Shown: piece after piece, positions 48,962-62,081 of the stretch
How the letters are laid out: each line of letters opens with the position of its first letter
Numbering within the stretch: the first letter of the stretch is position 1
DNA from: Doris montereyensis
Lineage: Eukaryota; Mollusca; Gastropoda; Nudibranchia; Dorididae
DNA length: 64,000 nt
Assembly: GCA_037039925.1 (NCBI GenBank)
Contig: JAXRKP010000130.1
Coordinates: 168,501-232,500, forward strand
Reading direction: 5' to 3'
Notes under the pieces: model-generated
What the model saw: only the letters and a program-made list of their open reading frames with translations
Told to the model about the DNA's origin: nothing
Databases searched by the model: none
Translations under genes and position numbers: made by a program

Positions 48962-49332
48962 CTCTCTCTCTTGCTCTTGCTCTCTGCATGCTTTCAATTC
49001 TTAACAAATATGTTGAATAATATCATCCAGAATGGATACAAAAATAATGCCATTTTAAAGGATAATAGAATAATAAAGACACACACATACATCACACACA
49101 TACACACACATAAAATATAATACCTTCACAACAATCTGTCCACTGTCTGAGATCAAGTTGTGGAATTTCATCACATGATAAATATTCATCTTCGTCTTCG
49201 ACCCGAAGAAATATATCTTTCTGGACACGACTGATGCCATCACTGCTTTGACATATAACTGCTGACAGGCTGGATTGTTGGATGGTTACAAGCTGCTCTG
49301 CATTGAAGATGCCGTCCCTCTCATACCAAAAT
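46220..49332 (-). CDS. PXDN: PXDN C-terminal exons: convertase site, coiled coil, VWC domain
   Basis: 49332-49124 ends the peroxidase domain ([38 protein letters not shown]). 48703-48576 has [20 protein letters not shown] followed by RRSVD, so an R-G-R-R site precedes S at the place where vertebrate peroxidasin is cut by proprotein convertase. 48354-48176 has [16 protein letters not shown], then after a one-base break [20 protein letters not shown] and a heptad-like coiled coil. 46988-46887 ([19 protein letters not shown], then CSTCICK) and 46276-46220 ([15 protein letters not shown]) give a VWC domain that stops early. A CC pair lies in the next frame right after the stop, so another one-base break is likely. 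Confidence 0.9.
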
Positions 49333-52300
49333 CTTGAGGGAAGACAAAAGTTACAGCACAGAAAGCAATGCATTATAGAAAAGCTTGCCTTTTAAAAAAA
49401 GTCATCTTCATCTCATTTCTTCTTTTTCCTTCTTCTCCTCTTCTTTTCTCCTCCTCCTACTCTTTTTCTTCTTCTTCGTTTTTGTCTTCCTCTTCTAATC
49501 CTCTTCCCCCCTGTTAAAACACAAAGTCAGAATTGAAGATTTTGTATCAATGTAAATAACTGTAAATAGTAAACGAAATATGTCTCATATTTTTGCCCAC
49601 TGATTTATATAGAAATAGGAAATTTATCTATAGGATTTTTAAATTTTGACCTGAAATCACCTTTTCCTCCTTTTGTTTATCATTATTTCTTAAGAAAGTA
49701 CACAATCAATACACATTTTGAAATATGATTCATTTCTATAAAGGTAAAAAATTATTTCAACTATATGGGTGAGCACGGAGGTGGTGGTGGGGGTGAAGGG
49801 GTAAGGGGCAAGGGGAGAAGAGAATTTGATTTCAAATTCTTATTCTTAATTGAAGACAATGTGTTACCAGTAGTGTGATTAATGCTAACACACACAAGTC
49901 AAGTGGCAGAGCAGTTAGGCTGCCGGACTTGGGATCAAGAAGTCCCGAGTTCGAATCCAGCAAAGCTTGGTTTGATGTTGTGTTCCATTGGAAAGACATG
50001 AGTTTTACCCAGGTAAAAAATCAAACACTAGCTTGGGAATAAATTTTACTTGCTTAATTTAGTTAAATCAGACTAACACTGACCAGGAGATGATTATTAT
50101 CACCTGTTCCGCTCAATGTTCCATAACTATGGAAGGTGTAGAGCTGAACTAGAACTAGATCTAGATAGCTCACTTGATATCTCTGCACTCTACCGAAAAA
50201 TATGACAGGCCTTGTGAAGAGGATGGTCATTTAAACAAACACTTTACACAAGTCAAATTCAATAAATAATGCAAAGACTATCTACAAAAAGTGTATCCAA
50301 GAGTTCATTATCAGATTACCTGTCCCATCTCGTGTTCATTTTTGCCGCTTGAACGTGGGTCAGAGCTTGAACTGGTCGGACTAATGAAATGCAAAGGCTC
50401 TGGCTCTGAAAATTAGAACCCTTTTGTTCAACCGAATTCTTTCACTTAAACTATCAATGAACAATTATCTATAATTATCTGCTAGGACTAGAAATAGAGA
50501 ATTTACCCCCAAATTTATCAAATAAAAGTTCATCATATTTACCTGTTCTCTTGTTCTCTTGAACTTCTAAGATGTAACAACTTGATACTTTACACAAGTC
50601 AAATTCATATAACAAAGCATTTTGAAACACAGATACCACACTGCAAAGAATGATACTTTTTTGTTAAACCCCAATGAACAGATCTATATTATCTGACGAA
50701 TTAGAAAAATTATTGTAAGATATAACATACTCATGATATGCGGAGCAATATATAACAAGCATTTTGAAAACAGATACCACACTGCAGTGATATTTGTTAA
50801 AATCTTTTGACTTAATTTTAAAATGAGTGATCATTGATAGTAATCAAAATAGACAAGCATTTAAAAACTTATTTCTGAAAATTAAAAAAAAATTATTTAT
50901 GGTTATAAGCATTCTTGACTAAATGGTGAAGTCACTTGTAGTACCTGGATGACCATAGAGAGCTTGCAATTTGCTGCGTGTGGGTCTGAATTGAATTTCA
51001 TTTCTCAGACCTTCAAAACTACTTGCTCTTGAAAGTCCACAATGTTCACGGTAATCATTATAGAACTGTATACCATGGTCTCGTCCCCGTTGAACATTTA
51101 GAGATGCCAAATCTTGGCCCAGGGCATTGGCTAGTTCAAACAACTTCTCAGTGAGTTCAGAATTGAAAAATTCGCCTGACAAATAAAACAAACAATATAT
51201 ATTTACTTACAAATGCCATTACCCTTAGTAAGATGTTGGTAATTTTTAGGACTAAATTTAAGGAAATAAATTGTGGGGGAAAATATGTTTATCATATGTA
51301 TGCCTACACTAACAGATATTAAGAAAATATACATTTTCTTTCCTGACAGATCTTATAGTACTCCTACATGCAAATTTCTCCTATCACTTGGAGAGCTAAA
51401 GAGAACTTCAAGTTGTTGACACATTCATCAGCAAGGTTCCAAAAAAGGAATTCTTTAGTGTTGATTTTGTCAGCTTATTGCTAATATGAAGTAGTATACC
51501 AAATCAAATTTTCTTTCCTCAAATCACTTTGCTTGATACAATACTGTCTTATTTGTTACACAAATTTTCAGGAAAATAAATAATGTACAGGTTTCAATTC
51601 AAATCAGCTGTGTTGATTATTTTGTCGAGTATAATTAATTTATTGACTTATTTTTCCAGGACCAGGGAAGGGAGTTTATATTAGGCAGTAATGTTTTTAA
51701 TTTAATTTGAATGGGATAAAATGTGTGAAATGGATTTCATGTAAACATGCTCTCTTCCTGAAAAGATTAGCTGTGTTGATTATTTTGTCAATATTTAAGA
51801 CTGAATCGATAACTTATTCGACTTATTTTTCCAGGACCATGGAAGGGAGTTTAATAACACTGGGGTTAGGCAGTAATGTTTGTTATTTAATTATAAAATG
51901 AAATGGATTTCATGTAAAAATGCTCTCTTCCTGAAAAGATTAACAATTTTAGCTTTCTTCTTTCATTGACAAGACTATTTATTAATCATATTGTTGCTTG
52001 CAAAAAAAATTGTGTTGAGTACAAAATTTAATATCACATAGAGTTAAATTCCTCCCCAGGAGCAAGTGCTAGCAGATGTCTCTATATATACCAACCTGGC
52101 ATTCTCTTTTTAGCTGCTCGGCCAAACAAGCCTCTCAGAAGGGGATCAATTCCACCTTCTTCTAAAATTCTGTATGGAGCGAAAAAAGCCTTGTGCAGAG
52201 GCAAATGCCCTTCTGGTGTTTCTTGAAATGTCTCATTGAGTCTGAAAATGACAGGCTGTACCAAGGTGTGTCCAAACCTCAGGGCAGCAACAGCAAATTC

Positions 52301-55300
52301 ATTAACGATTGAAGGATTTACATGCGGTTTGTAGCCTTCATAAGCACCAATCATTGACATTCCTTTGGGCCCTAATATTTTTGGCAACCAAAATTTGTAT
52401 GTGATGTGCTGCATCAAGGCTCCAATGATTTTTCTACTCTGAGGAGATGTGAAAAACAAATCATAAATTAAATAACTCAGAGCATTGTTTTTGTAATTCC
52501 ATTTTAAACTGGACAAAAGCAATAAGGTATAAATAAATGTGACATGATAAAAGAGAATGAGCAACTATTGAGTTAAAAACAGAATAAAGTATTTCAGCTT
52601 GTGAAATTATTGATTATTACATTAGTTTTCATCTTTTCACTTTTCATTTTTACTTTATCTTATTTTATTCTTTCATAATGTAAAGCTAGTTCTATTATCT
52701 CTTGAATTTGAGCGAAAACTAAATATTCTCTCCTCGTTAGATGTTTTAAACCTGAATGTATACATAAGTAACAGATACAATGTCTTTACCATAACAGAAT
52801 GTAATCACTCTTCCTCCATGAGGTGTTGTGGTGAAATCGTAGTGTTGTGAATTTGTAATCATGACAAAACTGATTCGAGACCCTGGCTAGCCTTGGGTAT
52901 TTTCATGATCTCGTATTAGGAATCAGTACCCAGCTATAGGTAGAGAAAGATCTTTCCAGAGTGTTTGTATGAAGCGTAACAGGCTGTTGTACTACATACT
53001 CCCCAAGGAGTTGAAAAGGGCTTTAAATGAAATGGCCTATTGTGTGGAGATACAGACTATAAAATCTTTTTCTTTATCTTTAAAGAGCCACACTGCCTTA
53101 TCATCCTCTTTATTTTGGTTGCTCATTTTATGCAATGTGCTCCTAAGTGCAGTTGAAAACACCTCAATTTCTTTTGGTCTTTTCGTTACTTGAAAATCTA
53201 TCTTTGAACTCACGGTACTGAAACAGCTATCTGATTAATCTTGACTATTAGGCTGATAGATTTTGTGCATGACATGATAATCAGATGCTAACCTCATGAT
53301 AAATCTTATTTCCGTCCCAATGAGGATTGATTCTGTTCAAGACAGTGGCGATATGGTTGTGTTGGCGTAGCCACAAAGTGTGCATGGCTGTCAGTGCTAG
53401 CTGTTCATTGGCTCTTGGATCCCCAGCAATGAAACATGGTACATGTTGCTTGCCAGGCTCAATCTGGCAGTCGATGTGATCCAATGTGTCATCATCAAAG
53501 GGAAGTAACCGCTTGTTGTTGACACTAGTCGGTCCTATGGATGGAAAGAAACATAATCACAGTTCATTTGGGATGTATAGAAGACTTCATCTTTCGCAAT
53601 GGGAGAGACATTGCAGTGAATTTTCAACTCTCAATGTTTGGAATACATGTAAAAATTAAGGTTTATGTAACAATAAAGGTGGCTATTTCAAAAGTAACAA
53701 TTTAAGACAAGAATTTAAGACAAGACCCTACAAGATTTACTGACACAAACAAATTATAAAAACATAAAAAGCCAGATTAGTGTAATGCCTGTGAAGTATC
53801 ATGGCCCGTATGTCTTCGACAGAATTTCTTTTTTCAGTCCATTATATCTGCCCTGTTTGACCTTTCAGAGCCTCTCTATGGATTCATCATCCTCATTTAC
53901 CTGACTACAAATATCTATATATATAAAGCTGAAACGTCTCTAACTTTGATCGCTTGTAACTCAGGAACCACTGCACCCACAACCTTCATATTCCGCATGT
54001 AGTTTTCAAATAGCCTGCTTTAGGCTCTTAGCAAATAAACTCTTAGATCAAATCACTATTTGAAGTGATTGGAAAAAACTGCTTTGCCTGCGATCCACAA
54101 AACTTTTTATTGTTACTAAATTTAATTTCTCGATTTCCTGTCATTAAAATAAAAAGCCAGCGTAACTTCAGTGTCGAGTACTAATTTGATCTAATAATAG
54201 TACTTGATATCACTCGTAACCTATACAGTGGTTTCTGAGTTAACCACAGTCAAAATAAAATGCAAGAGACCCAGCTTTATAGTAAAGAGAAATCATAATC
54301 CAACATTATTTACGGGCATGCTTGTATTACAATAAAAATCATAATCATAAAGACACCATATCCACAACAATAATAACAATAGGAATTTGATTTCTGAAGA
54401 CTCAAATTACTTTAAGGAACACTTTTAAGAGCAAAATGTTCACCTCAAAGCATAATTTTCAATACCTCATCGGCTGATATATTTTTTGCAAGGTTTATAA
54501 AGTTCAGGAAGACTTCAAAATTTCTCCAAAATAATTTTCAAGATCTTCAAAGTAAAAATTCATTCATTCAACCCAGAAATATTTTTAAAAGTTACCTTCA
54601 CGAAGAAGTCCCCTGTTACTGGCAAGATCTCTGACAGTGTTGGCCATTCTGTCAGTATTTCCATAGACATTGCTGGCATCAATAAATGATGTGAGAGCAT
54701 TGAGTTGTTGCCGAGGTGCAAGAGTGTTAAAGAACAGGGATGTTGAGCCAGTGTTACAAGTAGCACTGGTGCGAGTAAATCCAAGGCAAGCACGACCAGA
54801 AATTCTAGGATCAGATTCTGGCACCGGTATTGGAAAGCATGGAGTTTGCTTATCACAGGTATCATTACAACGTCTGCCATCACTAAAACGGGCATAACTG
54901 ATTGCCTGAAAAGAAAAGAAATTTCTATCTTATACGTTTAATTGACAAGACCTACGTACAGTAGATGTGAATTGCCTTACAAGATACAACAAAATTTTTT
55001 GTATATTAACAAAAACAATAAGTGCCCTCCACGCTGGTACCTAAAGGTGTCACACCTGGCATTACAATTTCTTTAGAGAAAGGAATATAGGCTGTCATCA
55101 AGCTTACGTTCAATGCAACAGGAGTCACCCATGTTGTCCAAGTAAGCAAATAGGGTAAATTTTCTTGCTCAAGGAAAAAAACCTGAAGTGGGGCTCGAAC
55201 CGAATACCTCTGAACACAGTGCAATGCTGTTTAACCACTCAGTCATATTTTGACACAAATAAGAACAAAATTATTTCTTCATACTAAAAGCACACAAAAC

Positions 55301-58300
55301 AGTTTTTAAAATTACCTGATTATTGTTAATTTCATAAATACTCAATATTGTCAGGTCTTTGCTTTCATTGTTAGAATTTTTCCTTGTTTACAATGCCATT
55401 ACCTTAATTTTTGTTGTGTTTTTACATTCTTAACTCTTGAGTTAAAAGCCTACAGTTTGTGAAGATTTAATGAAATCTGAATATAATTTAACCAAAGCTT
55501 TGATAACAATGTTTAACTGCCTGCATACCTGGGGTCCAAGGTCCATGTCATGATCCACAAACTGGCCCCACTGCATTAGCATGTGTGTAAATTCATCATC
55601 ATTAGTGATTTGATTCGTAGAGAGAAGGAGAGAAGAAACTAAGCGAGCACTTGGAAGATGAGTATTTCGATACAGTTTGTGGCTGCTCCATCCTGACAAT
55701 GAAGGATTAAAAGAACTGTAATGTTTCAAATGTTCATATAAAGAGAATTGGAACATAGTATGTATTGAAGTTAACACAACTGTTACAATAGAATATATAA
55801 CCAAAAAAAATTGGAAACAAAAATGTACAAAATTGACAGAAAGACTGTTAGTTAAATAAAACACACAAAGAAAAAAAATTATTTTCTCATTCAAATCTTA
55901 TTGTAAAAGTATATGTGAAATTTTTATATTTATTTACTTTAAAGATGATGTTGCTCTGTAGTGTTGTCATCTTTATTCCAATGTTTATTTTCACTTTCAG
56001 TCTTTGTGCCCAATATTGGATGACAAAATACAAAATAAAATGTGATTTACGCTCTTGAAGACGACTAAAAGAAAAAGAAATAGAACTCAACAACTTAAAA
56101 AATGACATCGTACCAACTGGAGCATTAAATCCATTTTCATAAATGGGGGAAGAAGACGGTTAAAAGCGGTGTTAGAAGCTCCCAAATAGGATTTTGCAGA
56201 TTATTGCAAGTTCCATCCATAGTTCTATAACGTCTATCAAAACAGTTGTTAGAGCAGTCCACATTGTGAGTTCGTCTCAAACATCCAGACATATTGGCAA
56301 TCACCCGTAGATGTGATGGGAAACCAACTCGTCATAAGATGTTTCTGCAAAACAATTCAAATCTATCATTAAACCATCTGAAGCCTAAATGAATGAAATT
56401 ACAGCCTCATGATATGTTAGCCTTTTATCAAATCACTTTTAAAATTCACATTTCCTGTACAATATCTATCTCCTGGTTATAATTAATAAAGCAGTGGCTT
56501 GTTTGTTCTATCGATTAAGTGGATTCACTGGAAGGCATGTACAATAAACAAATAATTCCATGACCTGTAAAGTTATTTCTACATCTAAATAAGAAGAAAT
56601 GAAAGAAAATAAGGTAAAGAAATGTATAGATCCACTGACATTTCCATTCTCTTACAATTTAGTTGATGAATAATTGCAATGATAGCGTTGTAAATCTTAC
56701 AATAGTGAAATATTTGTTGGACATATTAGATTCCAATATACAAAATATTGAAATTCTTTCAAACCTTTTAAGAGACAAAAAGAGGGATGCTTTATTTTAT
56801 TCTATGTTTTCCCCTTACCATGCCCATCAAGATTATAGTTATGTCCCTCATTAACATGTTGATGAATTATTTCCAGAGTTTGTTCAAAAATCTCCTCAGC
56901 CCTTGCAAGGTCCAAAGCTTCAGGTGCTGGATATCTGAATGCAGTCAGAATGTCCTGAAGGAGAAACATGAGGGAAGCTTTGAGGTCAATCTGAACACGG
57001 TTTTTCATGCTTGATAATCATTAAATATGCAATTTCTGATGTTTAATTTTTTCAAATAACTTTTAAATCAGGTCACCATATGTGCTCATAAAGTCACGGA
57101 GAGTAATATATATGAATGCAAACAAGGAAGAGGGTATATATCTTTGTGATCTATATAATTTGGTAATATTTGTATATATTAAAGTAATTACCTGCACAGA
57201 GTGGGTTTTACTTCTATCAAACAGTTCTGAAAGCGTTTCATTAACTGCAAAGTTGATTTGCTGTCTGGCACGAGGGATAGCATTACTAACAAACCTGTCC
57301 CCTGGTCTAGCAGTGTTCTGACCTGATGACAGAATTGAAGATGACTTTTGATCATTTGCTATGAAATTGAACATGGGTTTTGATTATTTACTATGAAGAT
57401 GAGCATGTGTTTTCATCATTCATTACGGATCACAGCCTGAATTAATATTATCTTATGCCCTCAAAATTATGTTTGAAAGAGACAAACCAGAAAAAAAATC
57501 ATCTCTTGTATATAGCGCTTTCTGTTGCACAATGGTCTTCGACTAAGAGACTGCCATCTGAGAGGAGAGGCCGGTTTTTCTTTCATATTATCTGCTAAAC
57601 AATGCAATAAACTAAAAATTCAAATTTATATCGGCAATGCTGTGTATTTTCTCTAACTGGAACATGTGCATTGTGTTCTAGGCTTAGAGTCTCTGATACA
57701 TCCTGCTGAGCTAACATCAGGTATTTTGATGTTGATGCCGGATACCCATCAGATGAACACTTATGGTTCAGATCGGCACACAACACTTGCAGACCAGTCG
57801 TCATCGGTGGAACATCTTAACCAGATCAAAGGCACAGCCATAACAGATGCAAACTAGAAGTATTTATTTCCCTAATCAAGGACTGATGATGATTTGTGTT
57901 AAAACTGAATAGGCCCAATCATTTGATGCAACAGTTACCTTGTTTTTTGATCAATGGGAAAAGAGAGGAGGAATGAAATTTGTAAGAAATGTGCACTGTT
58001 TCATTCTTCCTCTTTCTTACACATCCTCCCTTCTGTTTTGAATCAGAGCTTTAGGTCTAAAGATCTGACTGATTAGCGTTACGTAATGATTATCAAGGAA
58101 TGCTTTCGCTTTAGAGATCGTCTGACTAAGAGGCTGTTTTTTGTTGTCCCAAGGACTGGCCGATTGCTGTATTAATAATAAGTGAACAGGTCGAATCATC
58201 AACAAACGAAAACATTTTCAGACTTCGATTACAAAGTTGTGGAAAAACAAGAACAATTACCTTGTATCTGTAAAAAGATGGATTTTCTGGCACTTCCAGC

Positions 58301-61300
58301 TACATTTTCTGCAACACAGTCATATCTTCCTGCATCATGGAATTGGACATTTTGAATTGTCAATTCACCTGCCTGAAAAAAATAGAAATAAATTTATCAC
58401 CGATATTAAAACAGTTTCTTCTACAAGGAAAAACTTAATATCTATTACACTGAAAATCAAACAGGATGTTTTCAAAATAAGGAGTAAAATTTCTTTTCTA
58501 CAATGTTGTCATGAATAAGATCATCTTACAATGCTTATCAATGTATTTTGTACAGAACAATGCATTTCTCTCATGTTCTTTTCTATCTTAACCAATCAAA
58601 GAAATCATTATGAACTGAAGAGACTGAAGACTGCTGTCATAGACAAAACTCTTATTTTGACACTATCTGAATGATGTAGCACTGAAGATAATGTTCTTTT
58701 CATGTTTTACATACTTTGACTTTTATAAAACATTACAATAACTAAAACCTAGGATAAAATATTTGCATACACGATTGAAATATTCTAGCCTGCCGTTAAT
58801 ACCTGAATGACAATTCTGTTTCGATTTTTGCAAAACTCTGCCTTCTCTCATCCAGTCATATAAAGGAGATGGTCTTCCATCAGCCACACAGCGCAAAGTT
58901 ATTTGACTTCCTGCTACAGCCGTGACCAGATCACTTCTCTGACTAAAAGTAGGAATTTCTGGTAGAAACAAATGGTTTGTACGGCTGGAATGAGTATAAT
59001 GGAATCTATAACAATTTTGGGTGCGAAAGTTTCTAAAAATGATGTCTTTGTCCTGTCACACTTTACCAATGACAATGCTTAAATTCCGTTCCAATTTAAA
59101 TTGAATTCCAAAGTGACATAAATTTAGATACTGTAAATTGCAGGAGCATATATGTGGACACTACCATGATAAACTTGACTAAAACCCAAAATGAAAATGC
59201 CTGTGGACATATTTGAATAATGGTGCATAATTAACACTGCTTACACTATTAGAATAAGTTTATGAATACATTTGCTTCTGATTTACTCTTGCACACATCA
59301 AGCAAACTAACTCTCCCAAGAGACATTTCCCTTCATTCTGAGACAACTGAAATATGTTGTGAAGATAATGTAAACTAAAAACTAAGGAATCCACTGAAAG
59401 TCTTTCATTCAAAATATCAAAACATACTCACCGCTCTGAATTATCCTCAGTCTTGCAACAGCTGTTATTTCTCCAGCTGCATTCTCAGCTTTACATGTAA
59501 ATTGACCCTGATCTCGACTATAACATTTCGAATGCGAAGAATTTCTCCATTTGAAGGATTTCATATCTGCCATTGTTCCTTAGTGGATGACCTATTATCA
59601 CAGGAATGGCAAATGCGAATACAACATCAATACTGCAAAGGGTAAAAGGTTTTGCCACTGAAATTGTTAGCATCATTGTATATTGTTGTAAGTGACATAG
59701 AACGCTTACATATAGTATTGTATAATTTGTGATAAGTAAAATGTTATTTATCTTAAAAAACTACTGATGGAATCCGTTATTAATTACACATTTCAAAGAT
59801 GCTTTTTTTCTTTCAGCTTTCCTCTCACAGAGTTTGTGTGTATTAGTGAAAATAGGTGATTTGTTCATGAGATTTATTAACAAAATTTAGATCATTGCTC
59901 CAAATTACTTTTACTGAATGAAAATTGTTGAATCCGAGTCTAAACTTAAGTATTCAAACTAAAAACCTTACCATCCTTATTCCATGTTAACACAGGTTGA
60001 GAATCTCCCCTGGCTTCACAGGTAAAATTAACTGTGACACCTTGTGCCACACTGGCATCAACAGGTGCTCGTACAATCACAGGTCGAACTGAAAATATCA
60101 ATAAAGACTTAAAATTGAAATCTGATTTTGCAGATGGTCACTATTCATTCCAGATTAGGAATTATAATTCATTATGAGCAATTCGTGATTTAAACTTGAA
60201 ACTCACTGTTAGAGAAAAACAATTTTTTCTTCTGATTATGTGACACCTTTAAAACAATGGTACCTTTTAAGATTTTTAGAAACACAGATTATATTCCCTT
60301 AAAGATATTGCTTCCTAAGAAAACATTTTCAACTAAGCACATCCTTATTTTTATGTTTAATTCAACTGTCGCCAAGAAAGTAACAAAACTATTTCTTTAT
60401 AGGCTTAACTCATCACTCCCTACCTTTACCCTAAAAAAAACAAAAAAACAAAGAGAAAAAAGAGGAAGCCCCCCCCCCCCCCCCTGCCCCCTCCTTCATT
60501 CCCCCTTCAACATTATCATTACTCGTCATGACTTACGTTTATTGAGAAACTGATTCTTATTACTTTTTGGCTCTACCTTTGTAAATCACGGGAATCATAT
60601 TATATACCCATGAAGGCTTAAGGGAAAAAAAACAGAGTTAGCAATGTTGAATATATAAAATGACAGACCTAATACTCTAAGTTGGGCTGAAGATGAAACT
60701 GTTTGAACAACATTGGAAGCACTGCACTCATATAAGCCAGCATCAGACACCCTCAAATTCGTTATAGACAGAGATCCGTTGTTTAGCTGTCTGGAGCGTA
60801 TATTGGAGTTTATGCTGTCTGTATTTTGAGTCCATGATATCTGAGGCTCAGGGTTCCCTCTGGCACTGCAAGAGATGAGGACGTCGCTACCCTCAGCAGC
60901 AGTGACATCCGATGGAGTTACAATAAAACTTGGTACCACTGAAACAAGATAGAACAAAAAAAAAAAAAAAAAATATTCGGCACATTGGTTTTTTTTATAG
61001 CATACAATAGTACGTGTAATGATTCCCTTATAGGCGATTAACATACGCCATATCATTCCTGTAGTTCTGTGATAAATAAATTATTTCAGGATTGTGCAGT
61101 TGAAGCATTGAATGAAAGCCTTTTTTCTTAAGGAAAGTAAATTTAAATAATTTTGGATGATTTTGGACATATAAACTATCTGAAACTAAATAAAAAAGAC
61201 TTTTAGCAAAAACCTACCATTGTCACCAACATATCTCAGCTCTACTTTACTTGCTTTAGCACTTCCGACAGTATTTTGAGCAATACACTCATAAACTCCT

Positions 61301-62081
61301 GAATCTTCATCTTGAGTGTTTTCTATCATAAGAGTACCATCATCAAGAATGTGGTGTCTGTCTTGACGGTTGGTGTTAATTTCATTGCTGTGAAGAAGAA
61401 AAAAGTTCCAAATCAAAATGAGACCCTTGTAATGAGGCAATGAAATTTAGGCAATATTTCATCCTAACAAATTTCCTTCTTTCACATTTGATGTAAACTA
61501 AATCTTTTCCTACATGATTATGCAACAGTTTTCAGGCAATGCGCATATCTTTTTTACCCTTGTACGAAAAGATATTTCTTGAGCAAATGTAAGATGATTG
61601 GGTTTTTTCCATGTTTTTGCTTGATTAAAAATACATTATGATTTCGACTGATTATGATTGAAAGCAATATTTGTATTTTTTATCTTCTAGCAAGCTACTT
61701 GATACATATATTTATTCCTTTGATGCAGATGGAACATAGCATACTTGCATTCTCTAGGCTATGCATTTTATGATATAAATTTATTGCTACAAGCTATAGG
61801 ATATATACATAAAGCTTTATTTCTGTCTGCAACACATGCCTGGTTTGAATCATTTTGATAAAAAAAAACTAAATTCAGCTGTTATATCTTACTTTAGTGC
61901 ATAATTTGAATCATTTTGACAAATTATTAAATTCAATTAGTTACATCTTAATTAAGTGCCTACTCATTGTGCAGCCATTTGATCTCAGGAACAGGGTTGC
62001 CTTCGGCTCTGCAGGTAAAATAGGCAGTGTTACCAAACGTTATATCCACACCTCTTGGTTCCATGGTGATGCGAGGTTTTT
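46220..62081 (-). CDS. PXDN: Peroxidasin, partial (4 Ig, peroxidase, coiled coil, VWC)
   Basis: Peroxidasin is a secreted basement-membrane heme peroxidase that uses H2O2 and bromide to form sulfilimine cross-links in collagen IV. Exons found, 5' to 3': 62081-61964, 61387-61218, 60938-60669, 60088-59972, 59591-59432, 58958-58803, 58373-58261, 57322-57192, 56954-56819, 56344-56114, 55692-55529, 54905-54596, 53534-53293, 52438-52096, 51175-50945, 49332-49124, 48703-48576, 48354-48176, 46988-46887, 46276-46220. All are GT-AG and almost all phases agree. The signal peptide and LRR exons are not in the window. The exon between 50945 and 49332 is missing: the donor ends in phase 1, the next acceptor needs phase 2. 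Single-base breaks occur in the exons at 59432, 56114 (three), 48176 and probably 58803. Identity is certain; intactness is not. Confidence 0.96.
46435..46635 (-). mobile_element. tRNA-derived SINE, family 1, minus-strand copy
   Basis: On the minus strand: gatgcctaggctgctggttc, then a box B-like gggtttgaatcctagcaatg, then the family body around a C/G run (46510-46521) and aggtgcaaatgggga. It lies in the last PXDN intron. Confidence 0.7.
46989..48175 (-). other. PXDN intron, nothing recognised
   Basis: AT-rich intron with a short (CAAA)n run near 47950 and no coding or known repeat. Confidence 0.5.
48912..48972 (+). repeat. (TC)n microsatellite
   Basis: About 60 bases, in the PXDN intron between 49124 and 48703. 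Confidence 0.95.
49333..50944 (-). other. PXDN intron region with local duplications and a missing exon
   Basis: Should contain the exon joining GHPG (51175-50945) to FWYERDG (49332-49124), but none of its family landmarks was found on the minus strand. A candidate exon at about 50330-50415 (phase-compatible with the upstream donor, Ser/Pro-rich: [20 protein letters not shown]) does not match the family and fails the downstream phase. Local duplications: actttacacaagtcaaattca at 50241 and 50587; tataacaa(a)gcattttgaaa...cagataccacactgca at 50608-50645 and 50751-50786. A CT-rich stretch lies at 49410-49500. Confidence 0.5.
49895..50225 (+). mobile_element. tRNA-derived SINE, family 1, + copy with internal GATCTAGAT
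   Basis: Head agtggcagagcagttaggct and gtcccgagttcgaatccagc, body acccaggtaaaaaatc and tcacctgttccgctc. The 3' part differs from the other copies and includes aactagatctagatagctc. Confidence 0.8.
50945..57322 (-). CDS. PXDN: PXDN exons for the linker and peroxidase domain
   Basis: Linker: 57322-57192 ([19 protein letters not shown]) and 56954-56819 ([20 protein letters not shown]). Peroxidase: 56344-56114 ([33 protein letters not shown]; three breaks); 55692-55529 ([17 protein letters not shown], with the distal heme His and the Gln and Asp of the QxxDH motif); 54905-54596 ([19 protein letters not shown] [21 protein letters not shown]); 53534-53293 ([18 protein letters not shown] with the catalytic Arg and heme-linked Glu, then [10 protein letters not shown]); 52438-52096 ([21 protein letters not shown] with the proximal heme His, [14 protein letters not shown]); 51175-50945 ([18 protein letters not shown]). 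By these residues the active site is complete, so the gene would encode an active peroxidase if the frame breaks are sequencing errors. Confidence 0.95.
51606..51942 (+). repeat. Tandem duplication, unit about 163 bp, in a PXDN intron
   Basis: agctgtgttgattattttgtc starts at 51606 and again at 51769; both copies contain tgacttatttttccaggacca or its near match and end ctctcttcctgaaaagatta. The two copies are well conserved, indicating a fairly recent duplication. Confidence 0.85.
52825..53065 (+). mobile_element. tRNA-derived SINE, family 2, copy 2
   Basis: gttgtggtgaaatcgtagtg head, box B-like gattcgagaccc, tail aaatgaaatggcctattgtg, like 14890-15185. In a PXDN intron. Confidence 0.65.
53535..54595 (-). 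other. PXDN intron, no gene
   Basis: A segment near 53920-54010 (tatatataaagctgaaacgt ... ctcaggaaccactgcaccc) resembles a repeat by style but I cannot name it. Otherwise AT-rich. Confidence 0.4.
55010..55250 (-). mobile_element. tRNA-derived SINE, family 3
   Basis: Minus strand: atgactgagtggttaaacag (box A) ... ggtattcggttcgagcccca (box B), then a body of about 170 bases ending ggtgtgacacctttaggtac. Single copy in this window, in a PXDN intron. Confidence 0.75.
57323..58260 (-). other. PXDN intron, no gene
   Basis: No coding or known repeat recognised between the Ig4 and linker exons. Confidence 0.4.
58261..62081 (-). CDS. PXDN: PXDN exons for the four Ig domains
   Basis: Ig1 is split over 62081-61964 ([33 protein letters not shown]) and 61387-61218 ([20 protein letters not shown]). 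Ig2 is one exon, 60938-60669 ([28 protein letters not shown]). Ig3 is 60088-59972 ([19 protein letters not shown]) plus 59591-59432 ([35 protein letters not shown]; two one-base losses). Ig4 is 58958-58803 ([19 protein letters not shown]) plus 58373-58261 ([18 protein letters not shown]). Each has the B-strand Cys, the Trp and the D-x-G-x-Y-x-C motif of I-set domains. The first exon pair totals 288 bases, an exact multiple of three. These domains bind matrix partners and support trimer formation in characterised peroxidasins. Confidence 0.95.

Noticed and set aside
50330..50415. Missing PXDN exon
   Set aside because: Splice sites and upstream phase fit, but the Ser/Pro-rich peptide does not resemble the family and the downstream phase fails.
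54585..54895. Other minus-strand frame over the PXDN exon (54560-54895)
   Set aside because: It is a shadow of the peroxidase exon 54905-54596, whose own frame carries the family motifs.
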